DNA from: Panorpa germanica
Taxonomy: Eukaryota; Arthropoda; Insecta; Mecoptera; Panorpidae
Length of the DNA: 64,000 bases
Reading direction: 5' to 3'
Assembly (NCBI GenBank): GCA_963678705.1
Contig: CAVMBN010000167.1
Location: 1-64,000 of the forward strand
Shown: positions 25,601 to 35,276 of the stretch, piece after piece
Layout: every line of letters starts with the position of its first letter
How positions within the stretch are numbered: the stretch's first letter is position 1
Notes under the pieces: model-generated
The model's input: the letters and a program-made list of their open reading frames with translations, nothing else
The model's database searches: none
Told to the model about the DNA's origin: nothing
Position numbers and translations under genes: made by a program

Positions 25601-26794
25601 AGAGTTGAGGACAACCATTAGATAGTTGCCTCTTTTCATGAAACGGTAATCGGTTTGTAAAATTAATGTTTAACAATGAATATAGTTCTCCATAGTGCAG
25701 TAGACGTTCCTAGAGATTTTTGCCAGCCTAATTCTTCGAAGGGCACTTGGCTACCAGACATTATTAAAGGCATTCTGGAATTTCTATAAATTCTATATAG
25801 TATTATAATATGCGACAAGTTATGTTTTTTTTTGCGTTATCTTGGTATAGTGTGATTGGTTATGAACAATCAGTCACAATTTTTAAGAAAACCATATATA
25901 TTGTTTACTTATAACAATTAATACACTCTCTTTATTATTTTAAACTCGCTTTTATACGAGTATAAACTAATTGTTATGTATTAATATTATTTATAGTTAA
26001 TGTTATTTGACTTACTGAATAGTGGGCAGCACTCTTTTGTTTTCCGTATATTTGTAGTGTTTATATGAGGTCTTCCTTATATAGGTCTACAGATTTTTTA
26101 AATTTCTTAACCAGTTTATGTTTTAGCACTTACACTAACCTAATTATTATCCATTTCTTTGTCTATCGCACTTATTATTGTTTTATCTTAAAACCAACAA
26201 AGTTACAGTTTTGAGGTTATTTTCATAAGACCGCGTGTACGCCTCATATATATATTTAGTTATATTTTTTAACACTGGTTTCTAACTGTCAAACATTTTT
26301 AAAAACACTTATTTTAGAGTAAATTAGCACAATATTAAAATAAACTTAAATACATTTCGTTAGAAGAAGTATTTATATAATATATTTAATTTTTCTCCGT
26401 AATTAATTTTTTACTTTTAATCATTTTTTTCACCTAAAGTAGCAGGAGCCGATCGAACACACACACAGTAGATAGGTATTACTTGTGTTGCAAATCAAAA
26501 TTAACGTCTTTGTTAACCAATATGTAGTTCTTCTTTTTTCTGTTAAGTCCCATCTGTCTTGCCAAAGGCAAGGATCATCATCTTTGTTTTACTTGAAGAT
26601 ATAGCCATTTTGTGTAGCTCCAAGAAACTACACATTTTATCTATAGAAGTTAAAGAACGGCTTTCTAGTTGTTTTCTACTATTTGCACCGACAAGGATCA
26701 CTTTATTATTCGGCAAAACATACGTTTACACAACCTTTTGAGTGAGAAACACAGTCCTCGTCGAATACCATGTTCCAGAGCTGAGGACATCCAT

Positions 26795-27105
26795 TTTTTT
26801 TCTATATGTCTAGGGGGCTTGCACCCTTTATAGGTAGCGCTAACTATCGGCTGGCTTGCAACTAGCTAGCTAGAACATTTACAAAAAATAATAATTTAAA
26901 TTTTTTTAGTTTAAAAGTTAATATATAAATTGGGTCAACGGTAGAAACGTTTAATCCATTAAATCTTTATATTTTCATGTTGGAATGCATCGTATTCCAG
27001 CAACTGCACGTCGAAAAATGCAAAACAAAAAAGTGTAACAAAACCGAATAATTGCCAAAGTTATTCAGTAAAGATGAACTTTAAACTATTGCATCATATA
27101 ATATA

Positions 27106-27144
<39 letters not shown>

Positions 27145-27157
27145 TGTTTATTGATAA
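26795..27157. other. Non-coding spacer with (TA)n between array 1 and the Helitron
   Basis: The array sequence stops abruptly at ...GAGGACATCCA and unique sequence follows, including a slightly GC-richer stretch (GGGGGCTTGCACCC and GCTAGCTAGC near 26810-26875). A (TA)n microsatellite covers about 27098-27141. No coding potential or RNA gene was recognised. Confidence 0.7.
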
Positions 27158-27164
27158 TCTTAAT

Positions 27165-27425
27165 ATATAAAAGAAAGATGGGTTTGTTACAACACTTATA
27201 ACTCGAGATCTGCTGAACCAATATTCATGGTTATTGATTCTTTGGATTTGTCTCCGCCTCGAATAGCATAGCTCATCTTAAAAACAATGAAAATATATAA
27301 AACAAAGACGGGTTTGTTACAACACTTATAACTCGAGATCTGCTGAACCAATATTCATGGTTATTGATTCGTTGGATTTGTCTTCGCCCCGAATAGCATA
27401 ATACATCTTAAAAACAATGAAAACT
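27165..27425. repeat. 130-bp tandem duplication next to the Helitron 5' end
   Basis: AATATATAAAA(G/C)AAAGA(T/C)GGGTTTG and the ~115 bases that follow, including AACTCGAGATCTGCTGAACC, occur twice, 130 bp apart (GGTTTGTTAC at 27181 and 27311). The second copy ends at about 27425. The copies differ at only a few positions, so the duplication is fairly recent. It repeats the subterminal region but not the outer TC end. Confidence 0.85.
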
Positions 27426-27829
27426 CGATATGTGTAATGAATACTTAATCATTTCAATAAATGCTGATTTCATGTCAAGCATTTGTTGTCCAATCCTGTT
27501 AAATACTGTAACAACTATTCATGTGTGCGTTCAGAAATTTATTTTTTGTAAAATGTCTCGAAAGTTCAGGTACTGTTATATTTGTTTGTTTTAGACATTA
27601 ATTTGTGTAAATTATTTATTAATTTAATTTTTAATTTTAGAAAATAATACCTAAGATTTATTGTACAGGTTAACAAAAGTGTAAATGACTTTTTATAGGT
27701 TATCTATAATTTTTCTTGTTAAGCTATTCATATGTAGTGGTTATATACTCTTTGAGCTATTGTCTATGTCTCGAAAGTGGTTTTTTGTGGTTTTATGCGA
27801 GTGCACATTCAGTATTAATATTAATAACA

Positions 27830-28012
27830 ATGCCGCGTTTTAGAAGATCTAATCTTTCCCAATGGAGCCGTAATTCAATTAGGCAACGGAATATCGCGAG
27901 TCAATTATCTGATGAGGAACGAGAAATTGCACGAGAAGAGCGCCGCGTTAGTATGAAGCAAAGAAGGGCCTTAATTCGTGCTTCTCAAACACAAGGGCAA
28001 AGAGCAGTTTGA
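27830..28012 (+). pseudogene. Helitron Rep/helicase N-terminal fragment
   Basis: Sixty codons open with MPRFRRSNLSQWSRNS and continue with an arginine- and glutamate-rich helix (SDEEREIAREERRVS). This resembles the first ~60 residues of insect Helitron replication proteins, which start MPR-x-RR and precede the helitron-like N domain. It stops (TGA, 28010-28012) exactly where the helicase tail begins in another frame, so the zinc-finger, HUH nuclease and helicase-core coding has been removed. I chose the ATG at 27830 because the family similarity starts there; upstream codons in the same frame look unrelated. Confidence 0.7.
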
Positions 28013-28722
28013 TTTCAATTCCTCCAAATGTTTGCAATTTTGTATCATCAAAAGACCAGCTTATCAACAAAGTATTCCCGGATATCATTGCTAACCACAA
28101 AAATACCAAATGGTTAAGTGAGCGAGCAATTTTGGCCGATAAAAATAAAGATGTAGATGACCTCAATTTTATAATTCAAAATCAAATCGTAGGTACTCTG
28201 TATTCATTCAAATTTATCGACTGTGTAACAAACGAAGAAGAAGCCACTAATTATCCAAGTGAATTTTTAAACTCCTTGGATGTGCCTGGTTTACCACCGC
28301 ATAATTTAAAACTTAAGGTTGGCTCGGTAGTCATCATGCTTAGAAATTTAAACCAACCAAATCTGTGCAATGGAACGCGTTTGGTGATAAAAAAACTGAT
28401 GAGCAATGTGATTCACGCGTCGATACTTAAAGGAAAATTTAAAGATGAGAAAGTTCTTTTTCCAAGGATTCCGATGATCCCAACGGATATGCCATTTGAG
28501 TTTAAACGAATTCAATTCCCGATTCGTCTTGCCTTCGTTATGACGATCAACAAATCACCGGGCCAATCCTTGACTATTTGTGGCCTTATTCTAGAAAATG
28601 CATGTTTTTCTCATGGTCAATTGTACGTGGCATGCTCACTTGTCGGCAAACCATCCGCTTTATTTGTTCTTGCGCCTGACCAAAAAACGAAGAATGTCGT
28701 TTACCACAAGGTGCTTGAATGA
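28009..28722 (+). pseudogene. Helitron PIF1-type helicase, C-terminal fragment
   Basis: The 237 codons encode only the C-terminal third of a Helitron helicase (superfamily 1B, PIF1-like). Recognisable blocks in order are WLSERAIL (~35-42), YPSEFLNSLDVPGLPPH (~82-98), LKVGSVVIMLRNLN with LCNGTRL (~101-125), FPRIPMIPTD (~151-160), QFPIRLAFVMTINKS (~169-183) and CFSHGQLYVACS (~199-210). Two core positions are altered. The motif usually read NKSQGQS is NKSPGQS (Pro184), and the motif-VI arginine of ACSRVG is leucine (Leu211). The Walker A and B motifs are absent. The frame is otherwise open to the expected C-terminus. Together with the missing first half, this makes it non-functional as a helicase. 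Confidence 0.85.
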
Positions 28723-28991
28723 AAATCCCATTAATAAATTAATCCGAGTGTATTCCAATCTGCACAACATAGTTTTCAATCATTTTTTTCTGACTTAAGT
28801 TTGAATTACTTAATTATTATTATTTTTTTAATTTTTATTCTCATTCTGTATCTTTTCATCATCATTCATCATAATAAAATACTTTTATGTTTCTATCTAT
28901 ATTAATAAATATTATTTTGTATCATTGTATTACGTTCATCAAAGCCTAAATTAGTTCAGCTAAAAGGTAACACGACATTCGTTGACTGTTA

Positions 28992-29020
28992 GGCGGTACG
29001 AAGTTCGCCGAGTCAGCTAG
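28992..29020 (+). other. Helitron 3' terminus with subterminal hairpin
   Basis: GGCG at 28992-28995 pairs with CGCC at 29006-29009, followed by GAGTCAGCTAG and a T. This hairpin followed by CTAG is the classical Helitron transposition terminator; the stem is short here. Confidence 0.75.
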
Positions 29021-29704
29021 TATTTAATATTTAGTTAATAATTATATTTAATGTTTAGTGTGTAACTGTAATATATTTTTGCAGGCGTAACAAATTCTAT
29101 GTTTTTCTTGTTCCATTATATTGCGACCTACAATACCGACGCGAAAGTAAAATAAAAGAATAAATATTCTTTACGTATACGATAGAGAAGGGGAAGTAAC
29201 GGTATGTATAAAACAACGATGGTTCTTGCTAGTAGTTTACCCGCCTGCCTGCTAGTGTCGTTCGCTAGACGGCTAATCTCTCGCGTCAAACAAGTTCAGG
29301 TTATTTAAATATCTATACATGCAAATGGATAGTTTTGGGGCAACCATATTATTTGTGATGTTATTAAAAGATGGTAAAATAATAGTATTCTAATCTTTAA
29401 GTAAATAGTACATATCGCACTCTTTACATTTTATATTTAAATTAAGATATTTAATAATATCGTTATGAATGATTTGTTTGTTTGAATTTTTCAGAATAAT
29501 ATATAATAATATTTTATTAATCATCTTCGTTTTCGTATATATGTTAATATATTTATATAAAGAAATCGTAAAATATGATAAAGGATAAAGTATGTATGGC
29601 AATACGTGCGTTTATATGTAAATTATACAACATTCGTATCTTTTATATGGATTTTTATTTTCATATTGTAATCATAAAAGTAAAGTAAAATAAAAAAAAT
29701 TCTT

Positions 29705-29750
29705 TATTCAAACAGCAGATTCGAACTCATAACGTTTGGATATGTTAAAA
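29705..29750 (-). repeat. Possible SINE B-box (tRNA-like) remnant
   Basis: On the minus strand GAGTTCGAATCTGC closely resembles the Pol III B box GGTTCGANTCC. No convincing A box is found at the usual distance, so this is at most a decayed tRNA-derived SINE head or chance. Confidence 0.3.
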
Positions 29751-29969
29751 AAAAAAGGAATTCACCCCATCCCCTAGATAAAGTAGTTGTGTGTCTGAAT
29801 TAATAATACAACATACGTCTAACTATATCTGTCTCACACAGGTACATCACATAATATATTCTGCTTCTTCTTCCTCCCTCTCTCACTCATCATCATCAAA
29901 TCTGACTGTTAATATAAATATATATAACTGGCGGCTCTGGCTGGCTTGGCTCATAAACCGGTAGGTGGG

Positions 29970-30030
29970 TCGGACTGGATTCGCCATCTGTCCTGTACCA
30001 ACGCTTATGCCACTGGACCACTAGGTACTC
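29970..30030 (-). repeat. tRNA-derived SINE head
   Basis: Read on the minus strand, TGGTCCAGTGG (30010-30020) fits the Pol III A box TRGYNNARNGG at every position. About 25-30 bases later comes GGCGAATCC (about 29977-29985), a degenerate B box. The flanks do not form a clear acceptor stem, which favours a SINE-type tRNA derivative over a working tRNA gene. Confidence 0.45.
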
Positions 30031-31129
30031 GAAACGTTGTTGAATTTTAGAGAATATAAACTTATCACTACACATAAAATAATAATTTATTATTTTGAGT
30101 GTACCGGTCTGTGAATATAATTATTTGCGTTGTAATAATGACGTCGTGTCGTACGCTGCTGTGTTATTTTAATTATTTATTCAATTAAACTTAATACAAA
30201 TCTTATGTGTGTTCTGTATGTGTGTGTGTTTGTGGTAGATTTTCACATTTTTCTTGAAGTAAAACATGCTTATTTATTGTTTGTAATATAATGCGTATTA
30301 TTTTCATTCTCTTTTCTCTTGCATCAGATTTGTTAATTGCGTTTATTTGTCGCTTAGCCAATAACGCTAGATGATTCTTTTTACCTAGCGTTACATTTTG
30401 TTTTTTTTTCTCTCTCGAGAAAATTTTTGTATAGAAAACAATTTATTTACATGTTATAAAATGTTAATTACATACTTTTGTTACCATCTACAAAGGGGTT
30501 TATATTTTGGGCGATAAGCTATATATAAATATTGAATGAAATGCTTATTTTGTAGATGTAATTGGCTGTTGAATATTGCGAGACACTTATTAATTATTAA
30601 TTAAATATTGTTGATTAATTAATCTTTAATTTTGTTAATATTATGCAGAGATCAGAAAAGTGTATATCTATCAATGCATTTTATATTTCAGTTTACTTCA
30701 ATTATAATGTAATTCAATAATATAATGATTAGTATATTGATTAATGTTTATTTCCTATTTTATTATTTGTCAATTTAACTGTTTTGTGAAATTAAATTTC
30801 CCGCTTTAAAATAATTACGAAATACTGGCTTTAAAGTCTATGTCAGAGATAATATTTATAGTATGTCACTCAGACAAACATTGTAAATAAAATAAATAAA
30901 TTATAAAGTGTTTAATAATTACAGTAATAACTACAATTAAATTAATATGAACGATCTAATAAATATAATAGCATTTATTCTATAAGTGTTGTGTAAATTT
31001 ATTCTTTAACTACAAACAATTTTTAACCTATATTTACAGGTGTTTAAATTAATATTTTAATATTTAATATTCCAAGTGTTTAATATTCAATATTATTACT
31101 ATTTATTTATAAAATCTATTTTATTTTAG

Positions 31130-32047
31130 AAAAAGATTTCCTGTTTAAGTAAATTGTTGGTTTTGTGACACAAATTGACGACGGGTTCCTAACAGCATCT
31201 GAATTAACTGGACCTGTGAGAAATGTCAACAGAGTGATAGATATAAATAAGATACTTATTCTGTAAGATATTATTTATACTTTAACATTTATTTTTAATG
31301 TATATATGTGATTTTCTGTGCAAATTCTGTAGGATAAGTCATACTATTTTAAGTTATGAAACCGGTATAGTTTGACAGAAAGAAACTTGCAAAATAAACA
31401 TACCCTTTTTTTATTGAACTTCTTTACAATAACACTTGGATAATTAAATTCGCGAAAAACAGAATAAAATCCTACTTAGCGTAGGTTCTGGTTTTATATG
31501 TGCATACTAAATCTGAATATTGTTGTTTTATAAGGATGGCGATTATAACCAGGATATACCTGAACAGAGGGCCCCCTACAAGAATTTATCGTACAACACT
31601 AATCTGGTTCCAGCGACTGTCTGTATCTTGTAACAAAAACCAGGAATCAAAAATAAATCAATTGACAGCTTTTGCAACGGTATCGAAAAAGAATTATGAT
31701 TCAGAAATCGAAGCTTTCAAGTACGTATTACTAATTATGAATTCACGAATATTGTGTTCTTGTTTATAATTTATACTTTGGTTTACTTGATTTGTATTTA
31801 TAAACAAGGTTTAGTTTTTATTAGATTAAATCTAATGCTATCTTACATGTAACGTTTGTCTAACGTTATTATTTGATTAAATTTTGCTTGCGACTGTAAT
31901 TAGTAAACTACCTTAGTTGATAACTTAAATATAATTTTGTTTACAGGCAACAATTGGAAAAGGCGTATACGTTATGTAAGGAATGCAAGAAGCAATATTA
32001 TCTCTTGGACAAAAATGCTGATGAATTATGGAATGTTATCGAAGAAG
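31130..32047 (+). pseudogene. Unprocessed pseudogene of the TMEM201/Ima1 family
   Basis: Three exon-like blocks separated by GT-AG introns encode the N-terminal zinc-binding domain of an inner-nuclear-membrane protein (TMEM201/SAMP1, yeast Ima1). Block 1 (31130 to ~31240, after TTTTATTTTAG) reads VNCWFCDT and WTCEKC, the two CxxC knuckles. Block 2 (31535-31720, after GTTTTATAAG, donor GTACGT) reads GDYNQDIPEQ, then CNKNQESKINQLTAF and DSEIEAFK. Block 3 (31947-32047, after TTTACAG, donor GTAGTG) reads QQLEKAYTLCKECKKQYY. Decay is clear: in-frame stops at 31146-31148, 31176-31178 and 31200-31202, and a one-base frameshift near 31630, where TTG is followed by TAACAAAAAC. Retained introns make it a duplicated rather than retrotransposed pseudogene. 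The transmembrane part is not visible downstream, where repeats take over. Family assignment is from memory of conserved motifs. Confidence 0.65.
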
Positions 32048-32224
32048 GTAGTGGCCAATTATATATTTTTTGGTAAAATAATTTTAGTTTTTATTTAAGT
32101 AGTTCACTAGTGACAATCATAGGTAAAAATATAGTACAAAGTATTATTTTCTTTAAAAATAAAACAAAACGTTAAGTGAATTTAACATAAGGCTATATTT
32201 TATATAAGGCTATAAATCTTCACA

Positions 32225-32558
32225 AGGGTCTTAAACTACACCAAAAAAAATATCAGTGGTATAAGTACGAAAATAAAAATGAACATTGTAAGTAATGAGC
32301 ATACAACGTTTGAAAAACCTAACATGAAGAGGATTCAGAAGACTCGATGCTGTCAACAAGCTATAGATAGATAAACACATAAATAAATAAGGTGAAAAAA
32401 ATACTATCAAGCGTAGGATACCTTTTTTCATACTCGTCTTTGATAGTAAAGAAAACGTGGAAAAAATATACCAAATCAAGACACTTCTCAATATGGTTGT
32501 TAAAATTGAACTAATGAAAATTAGCACCGCAATGCAAAAGAGAAAATATATAAATTTA
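32225..32558 (-). repeat. Dispersed ~335-bp repeat, copy 1
   Basis: The minus strand closely matches the plus strand at 41772-42110, from AATTTATATATTTTCTC to GGTGTAGTTTAAGA. Both copies keep a ~97-codon hydrophobic open frame. The differences I can read nearly all change the residue, so the frame is probably not selected. The sequence does not match a named element. In this copy it abuts a mariner-like 3' end. Confidence 0.8.
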
Positions 32559-32760
32559 AAACTAGGTTATTTACATTATAGTAATTTTCAAAATGTTTGC
32601 CACCGGCATAAATACAGGCACGATATCGCCTAAGAGAAGATCTTTTTATTTGTCGAGCATATCGTTTATCATTCATATGTTGTGCAGCCTTAGTAATTTT
32701 TTGTCCAAGCTCGTCCAATGCTGCAATGGGTTTTAAATTATTCCTATATTTCAAAAAGGA
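32550..32760 (-). pseudogene. Mariner-like (DDE_3) transposase C-terminal fragment
   Basis: The minus strand reads KPIAALDELGQKITKAAQH, then a basic tail (ARQIKRSSLRRYRACIYAGGKHFE). The same C-terminus is found at 40.4 kb downstream of the DDE_3 motif WPPxSxDLNPLDF. Only the last ~60 residues and the 3' end survive. The catalytic domain is lost where the fragment meets Jockey-derived sequence at ~32762. Confidence 0.65.
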
Positions 32761-32764
32761 CCCA

Positions 32765-33065
32765 ATTTGTGTGAAGTGTGCGGGAAACATCCAACAGACA
32801 AAGTACCCCAAAATGTGCTAATTGCAATGGACAACATCCTGCAAGTTTTAGAGACTGTGAAGCAGCCAATGCAAGTGATCACAGTGTACGTACACGCTAG
32901 AAATAAAAAGATTAACACCTCAGCAATCTATTGCCCCCCACGTACAACAAACGCATGATTACTTAGAACTGTTTAAATCTCTTAGCAACAACCTTTGTCA
33001 TTGGTACAGATTTTAACGTAAAACACTGGTGGTGTGTTTTAAGATCAAGATATATTACATATACA
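32765..33065 (+). pseudogene. Decayed Jockey-like fragment: gag zinc knuckle joined to endonuclease
   Basis: One frame reads CANCNGQHPASFRDC (codons from 32814), a zinc knuckle that closely resembles the CINCKGDHPASYRGC of the Jockey at 60.8 kb. About 60 bp on, another frame gives SAIYCPPRTT and then HDYLELFKSLSNN, matching AAIYCPPRYN...QDYLNLFKTLGNK of that element's endonuclease. The gag C-terminus and the endonuclease N-terminus are therefore deleted, joining two distant parts of one element. Stops and frameshifts follow, and similarity fades by about 33065. Confidence 0.65.
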
Positions 33066-33439
33066 GGTAGAATATTTTTTACCGCAGAAAAGGAGGCTAA
33101 ATGTAAGTTCAGCTCTATAGTTCGTACTCGACATTTTATTACTTTTAAGGAACACAGTCCTTTTGCTATAGTGAGAACTGCGGGTATATAAAATACACAC
33201 TGTAATTATGCCAGTTTAAAAGTACTTAAATAACAACGTTAACTAAGAGTTTCTTTCAGCTTCGTAGTTAGTAAGAATTAATTATTTAATCTGTAATACA
33301 CACTTCATAACACATAATAAAAATGGTATTTACTAAATATAACATCAATACAATAACAGAAATACAAATTCCTATGACCATACTCTTATTTTTCATTATT
33401 CTACAGAGTCTTGCCCGTAAATGAAAGTAGTTAATATAG

Positions 33440-33830
33440 CTATTTTACAGATACTGGGAAAGTAGTGAGGAAAGAAAGTGTAGAGTGTGCGAACGGAGGA
33501 CGAAATACTGGAGCACATTAAGTTTGAGTGTAAAGAAAAAGTAGTGAGCGAAATGAATATTGGCCAGCTATTAAAATGAGGCAGTGAAGAAAAAAGGTGG
33601 ATAGCGGAAATAGAAAAAAGGAAAGAAAAAACAGGACAATAAATAAGCTTGTGGCTGGGTTGCATAAGGAACATGAAGAGAGAGGAAGTACTAAAAGAGG
33701 CAGTGAACCGAATCAGGAGAAAGAAGATGTAGCGAGGAAACAGTTAAACTTCAGTCCAGAAAAATAGAGGATATTCGGAAAGGAAATAAGGACAAGAGGT
33801 GGATGATGGAGATAGAGACCATAATAACAT
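33440..33830 (+). pseudogene. Decayed LINE C-terminus with C2HC zinc finger
   Basis: The plus strand is purine-rich and reads, across frames, YWES-SEERKCRVC and then ILEHIKFEC, the C-x2-C-xn-H-x4-C pattern found after the RT domain of many insect LINEs (R1/Jockey-like). Basic and glutamate-rich text follows (EKRWIAEIEKRKEK, LGCIRNMKREEVLKEAV). Several stops and at least two frame changes interrupt it. The purine richness continues without recognisable protein to ~34130. Confidence 0.45.
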
Positions 33831-35276
33831 AGTTAAGGGAGAGAGTCAAGAAGAAATAGTAAAGTAAGAGAGCTAAGAGGAAATAGTAAAGATAGAGCGT
33901 CTATGGCTGTAATAGACATAAGTGGAGAAGACAAAACAAAGAGAGAAGACAGGATGGATAGTAAAAAGATAATAGAGGGTTTGGCGAGAGGAGACAAGGA
34001 AGGCAACAGGTGATAGATGAAGATACAGGCAATAAGGAAAGAGAAGCAGGAAACGGTGTAAATAAAGGAGGAGTAGGGGACATGAACAGAGAGGATCAAG
34101 AAAAGAAGAAACAGAAAGTACTATTTGAAGTAGTAATAGTCTTCAATAGTTTAAATTTAGTTAGTTAACTTAGAATTTATATGATATTTATTAAGAAATA
34201 TAATAATGTAGATTGCAAAGCCGAAAGGCACACAATTAATATAAATAAATAATAAAAAACTATAGCTATTTTAAAGAAGGTACCGTTATCCAATGATATT
34301 AACGCGTACTGTTAAATATTAACGTCTGTCGAATTGGTAAAATTTAATAGATTTTTCGTTACCTTGTGTATTTTTCTTAAAAAATATATTCCTTGTATAT
34401 AAATAAAATTGCCAATACCTTAAAACCGAAAATGATTATTATGTCGTATTATATTGCCTAACCCTTAAAATTATATTGATTTTTTAAAATTTTGTTAGTT
34501 AAGTTCATAACAGCTAATGAAACATACTTACATAATAATTATTTAATTATTACCTTTAAAATTTATTATTACTTTATACACTTAACATACAATGAAATAT
34601 TCTATATTTAATAGATTGAATATTAGATTTCAGTATGTAGATTTAGACTAATGATAAAATATTGGGAGCCGTGAGAAGAGGTCAATATATTCATATATAT
34701 ATATATATTTATATATATACATCTTGAAACATTGTCGCATCCGCGTACGAAACCGCCTTTATTGCGTCTACCAGAAATACTATAGATATACTGAAACTTG
34801 GGCATATATATTACTCTCTATGGTCCCAGCGTCACGTTCCACTATTTCGCTTGTTTCTACGTTGATATTTAGATATTCAATTTCTCAGGCAGCCACGCAC
34901 ATTACCAGCTCCTTTCATGTTCATAATATTGCTGCATCTAGTTGTATATTTTTTTATATCCACCATACATTTTTACGTCCGTATTAACAATACTGCATCC
35001 GTGCAACGTTGCCAGGTTTTTGGTGTTTATTCGTTGAATACGATTTGCTTTATTAGAATAAAATATATATTGGAAATACAGTTTTATAAAAATGACTTTT
35101 AAAATTTATTTGAACAAATACATGAAATATAGGTATATGAAAAAAAAATAGTGTAATTAACAATAGGATAAATATTCATAAAAAGTAATAAAAATTTAAA
35201 ATATAAGTAATTAATATTATAGTTAAAATATAAACACAAAAGTCTGAAGGCTGTTGTTTAACGTTTCAATTCATAG
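33831..35276. other. Non-coding region with purine-rich tract and (TA)n
   Basis: The purine-rich tract from the LINE remnant runs to ~34130. After it come AT-rich sequence, a (TA)n microsatellite at ~34690-34720 and a slightly GC-richer stretch to ~35000. Open frames on both strands here are short and resemble no family I know. Confidence 0.5.

Larger units (their letters stand above)
565..26790 (-). pseudogene. RT relics in the other fourteen A units (frameshifted)
   Basis: The block seen at 1723-1971 recurs in every A unit: about 565-807, 3540-3776, 5702-5944, 7861-8106, 10033-10275, 11207-11449, 13377-13613, 15540-15782, 17710-17946, 18880-19122, 21050-21286, 23214-23456, 25383-25625 and 26559-26790. 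In these the A-run is GGCAAAACATACG, one base shorter, so the minus-strand GIRQG part and the NDKVIL/SKTK part lie in different frames. B units keep only the part from GCTTCAAG onward in plus-strand order. The plus strand of each A unit also stays open for ~80 codons, but this follows copy similarity and shows no recognisable domain. The span given covers all units. Confidence 0.45.
1..26794. repeat. Satellite array 1: A/B monomers in a higher-order repeat
   Basis: 25 tandem units run head to tail and the array enters from the left edge of the window. Unit starts, marked by GTTAATGTTATTTGACTTAC or close variants, lie at 1, 1177, 2353, (3248, truncated), 4148, 5140, 6314, 7308, 8478, 9470, 10646, 11821, 12814, 13985, 14977, 16154, 17147, 18317, 19494, 20487, 21658, 22651, 23827, 24820 and 25996. 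Fifteen A units are ~1172 bp; ten B units are ~993 bp and lack ~179 bp between TTTTTTCA and GCTTCAAG. A3 units also lack 6 bp in GAGGACAACCATTAG. The last unit breaks off at ~26794 inside its RT-relic block. Divergence between same-type units is a few percent by eye. The unit sequence does not match any satellite I can name. Confidence 0.97.
27158..29020 (+). mobile_element. Internally deleted Helitron
   Basis: The element begins A|TCTTAATATATAAAAG and ends CAGCTAG|T, fitting the Helitron rule of 5' TC, 3' CTRR and insertion between A and T without target duplication. Just before the 3' end lies GGCGGTACGAAGTTCGCC (28992-29009), whose GGCG/CGCC arms can form the subterminal hairpin. Inside are a Rep N-terminus and a helicase C-terminus, both in plus orientation, with the Rep HUH domain and helicase core missing. 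At 1863 bp it is far shorter than an autonomous Helitron. A 130-bp duplication follows the 5' end. It cannot move on its own but retains both termini. Confidence 0.85.
29021..31129. other. Non-coding AT-rich region with SINE-like pieces
   Basis: No protein-coding exon was recognised in these 2.1 kb. There is a short GC-richer patch near 29200-29285, many T/A runs, and two tRNA-like motifs annotated separately. A few short reading frames are composed almost wholly of Ile/Lys/Tyr/Asn codons and look like chance AT-rich frames. Confidence 0.6.

Noticed and set aside
565-26741. Plus-strand frames of ~80 codons in every A unit, repeated 15 times
   Set aside because: They begin at non-ATG codons, resemble no known family, and their repetition follows from the satellite. 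The more sensible homology is on the opposite strand.
1-26794. CRISPR-like or phage-like repeat system
   Set aside because: Repeats are ~1 kb with no short-repeat/spacer pattern, and the rest of the window is eukaryotic.
29390-29602. 70-codon minus-strand frame near 29.4-29.6 kb
   Set aside because: Composed mostly of Ile, Tyr, Lys and Asn codons in AT-rich DNA with no recognisable motif or conserved neighbour.
33833-34099. Leu/Ser-rich minus-strand frames near 33.4-34.1 kb suggesting membrane proteins
   Set aside because: They are antisense to a purine-rich tract that holds a decayed LINE C-terminus; Leu/Ser/Phe richness is the expected complement.
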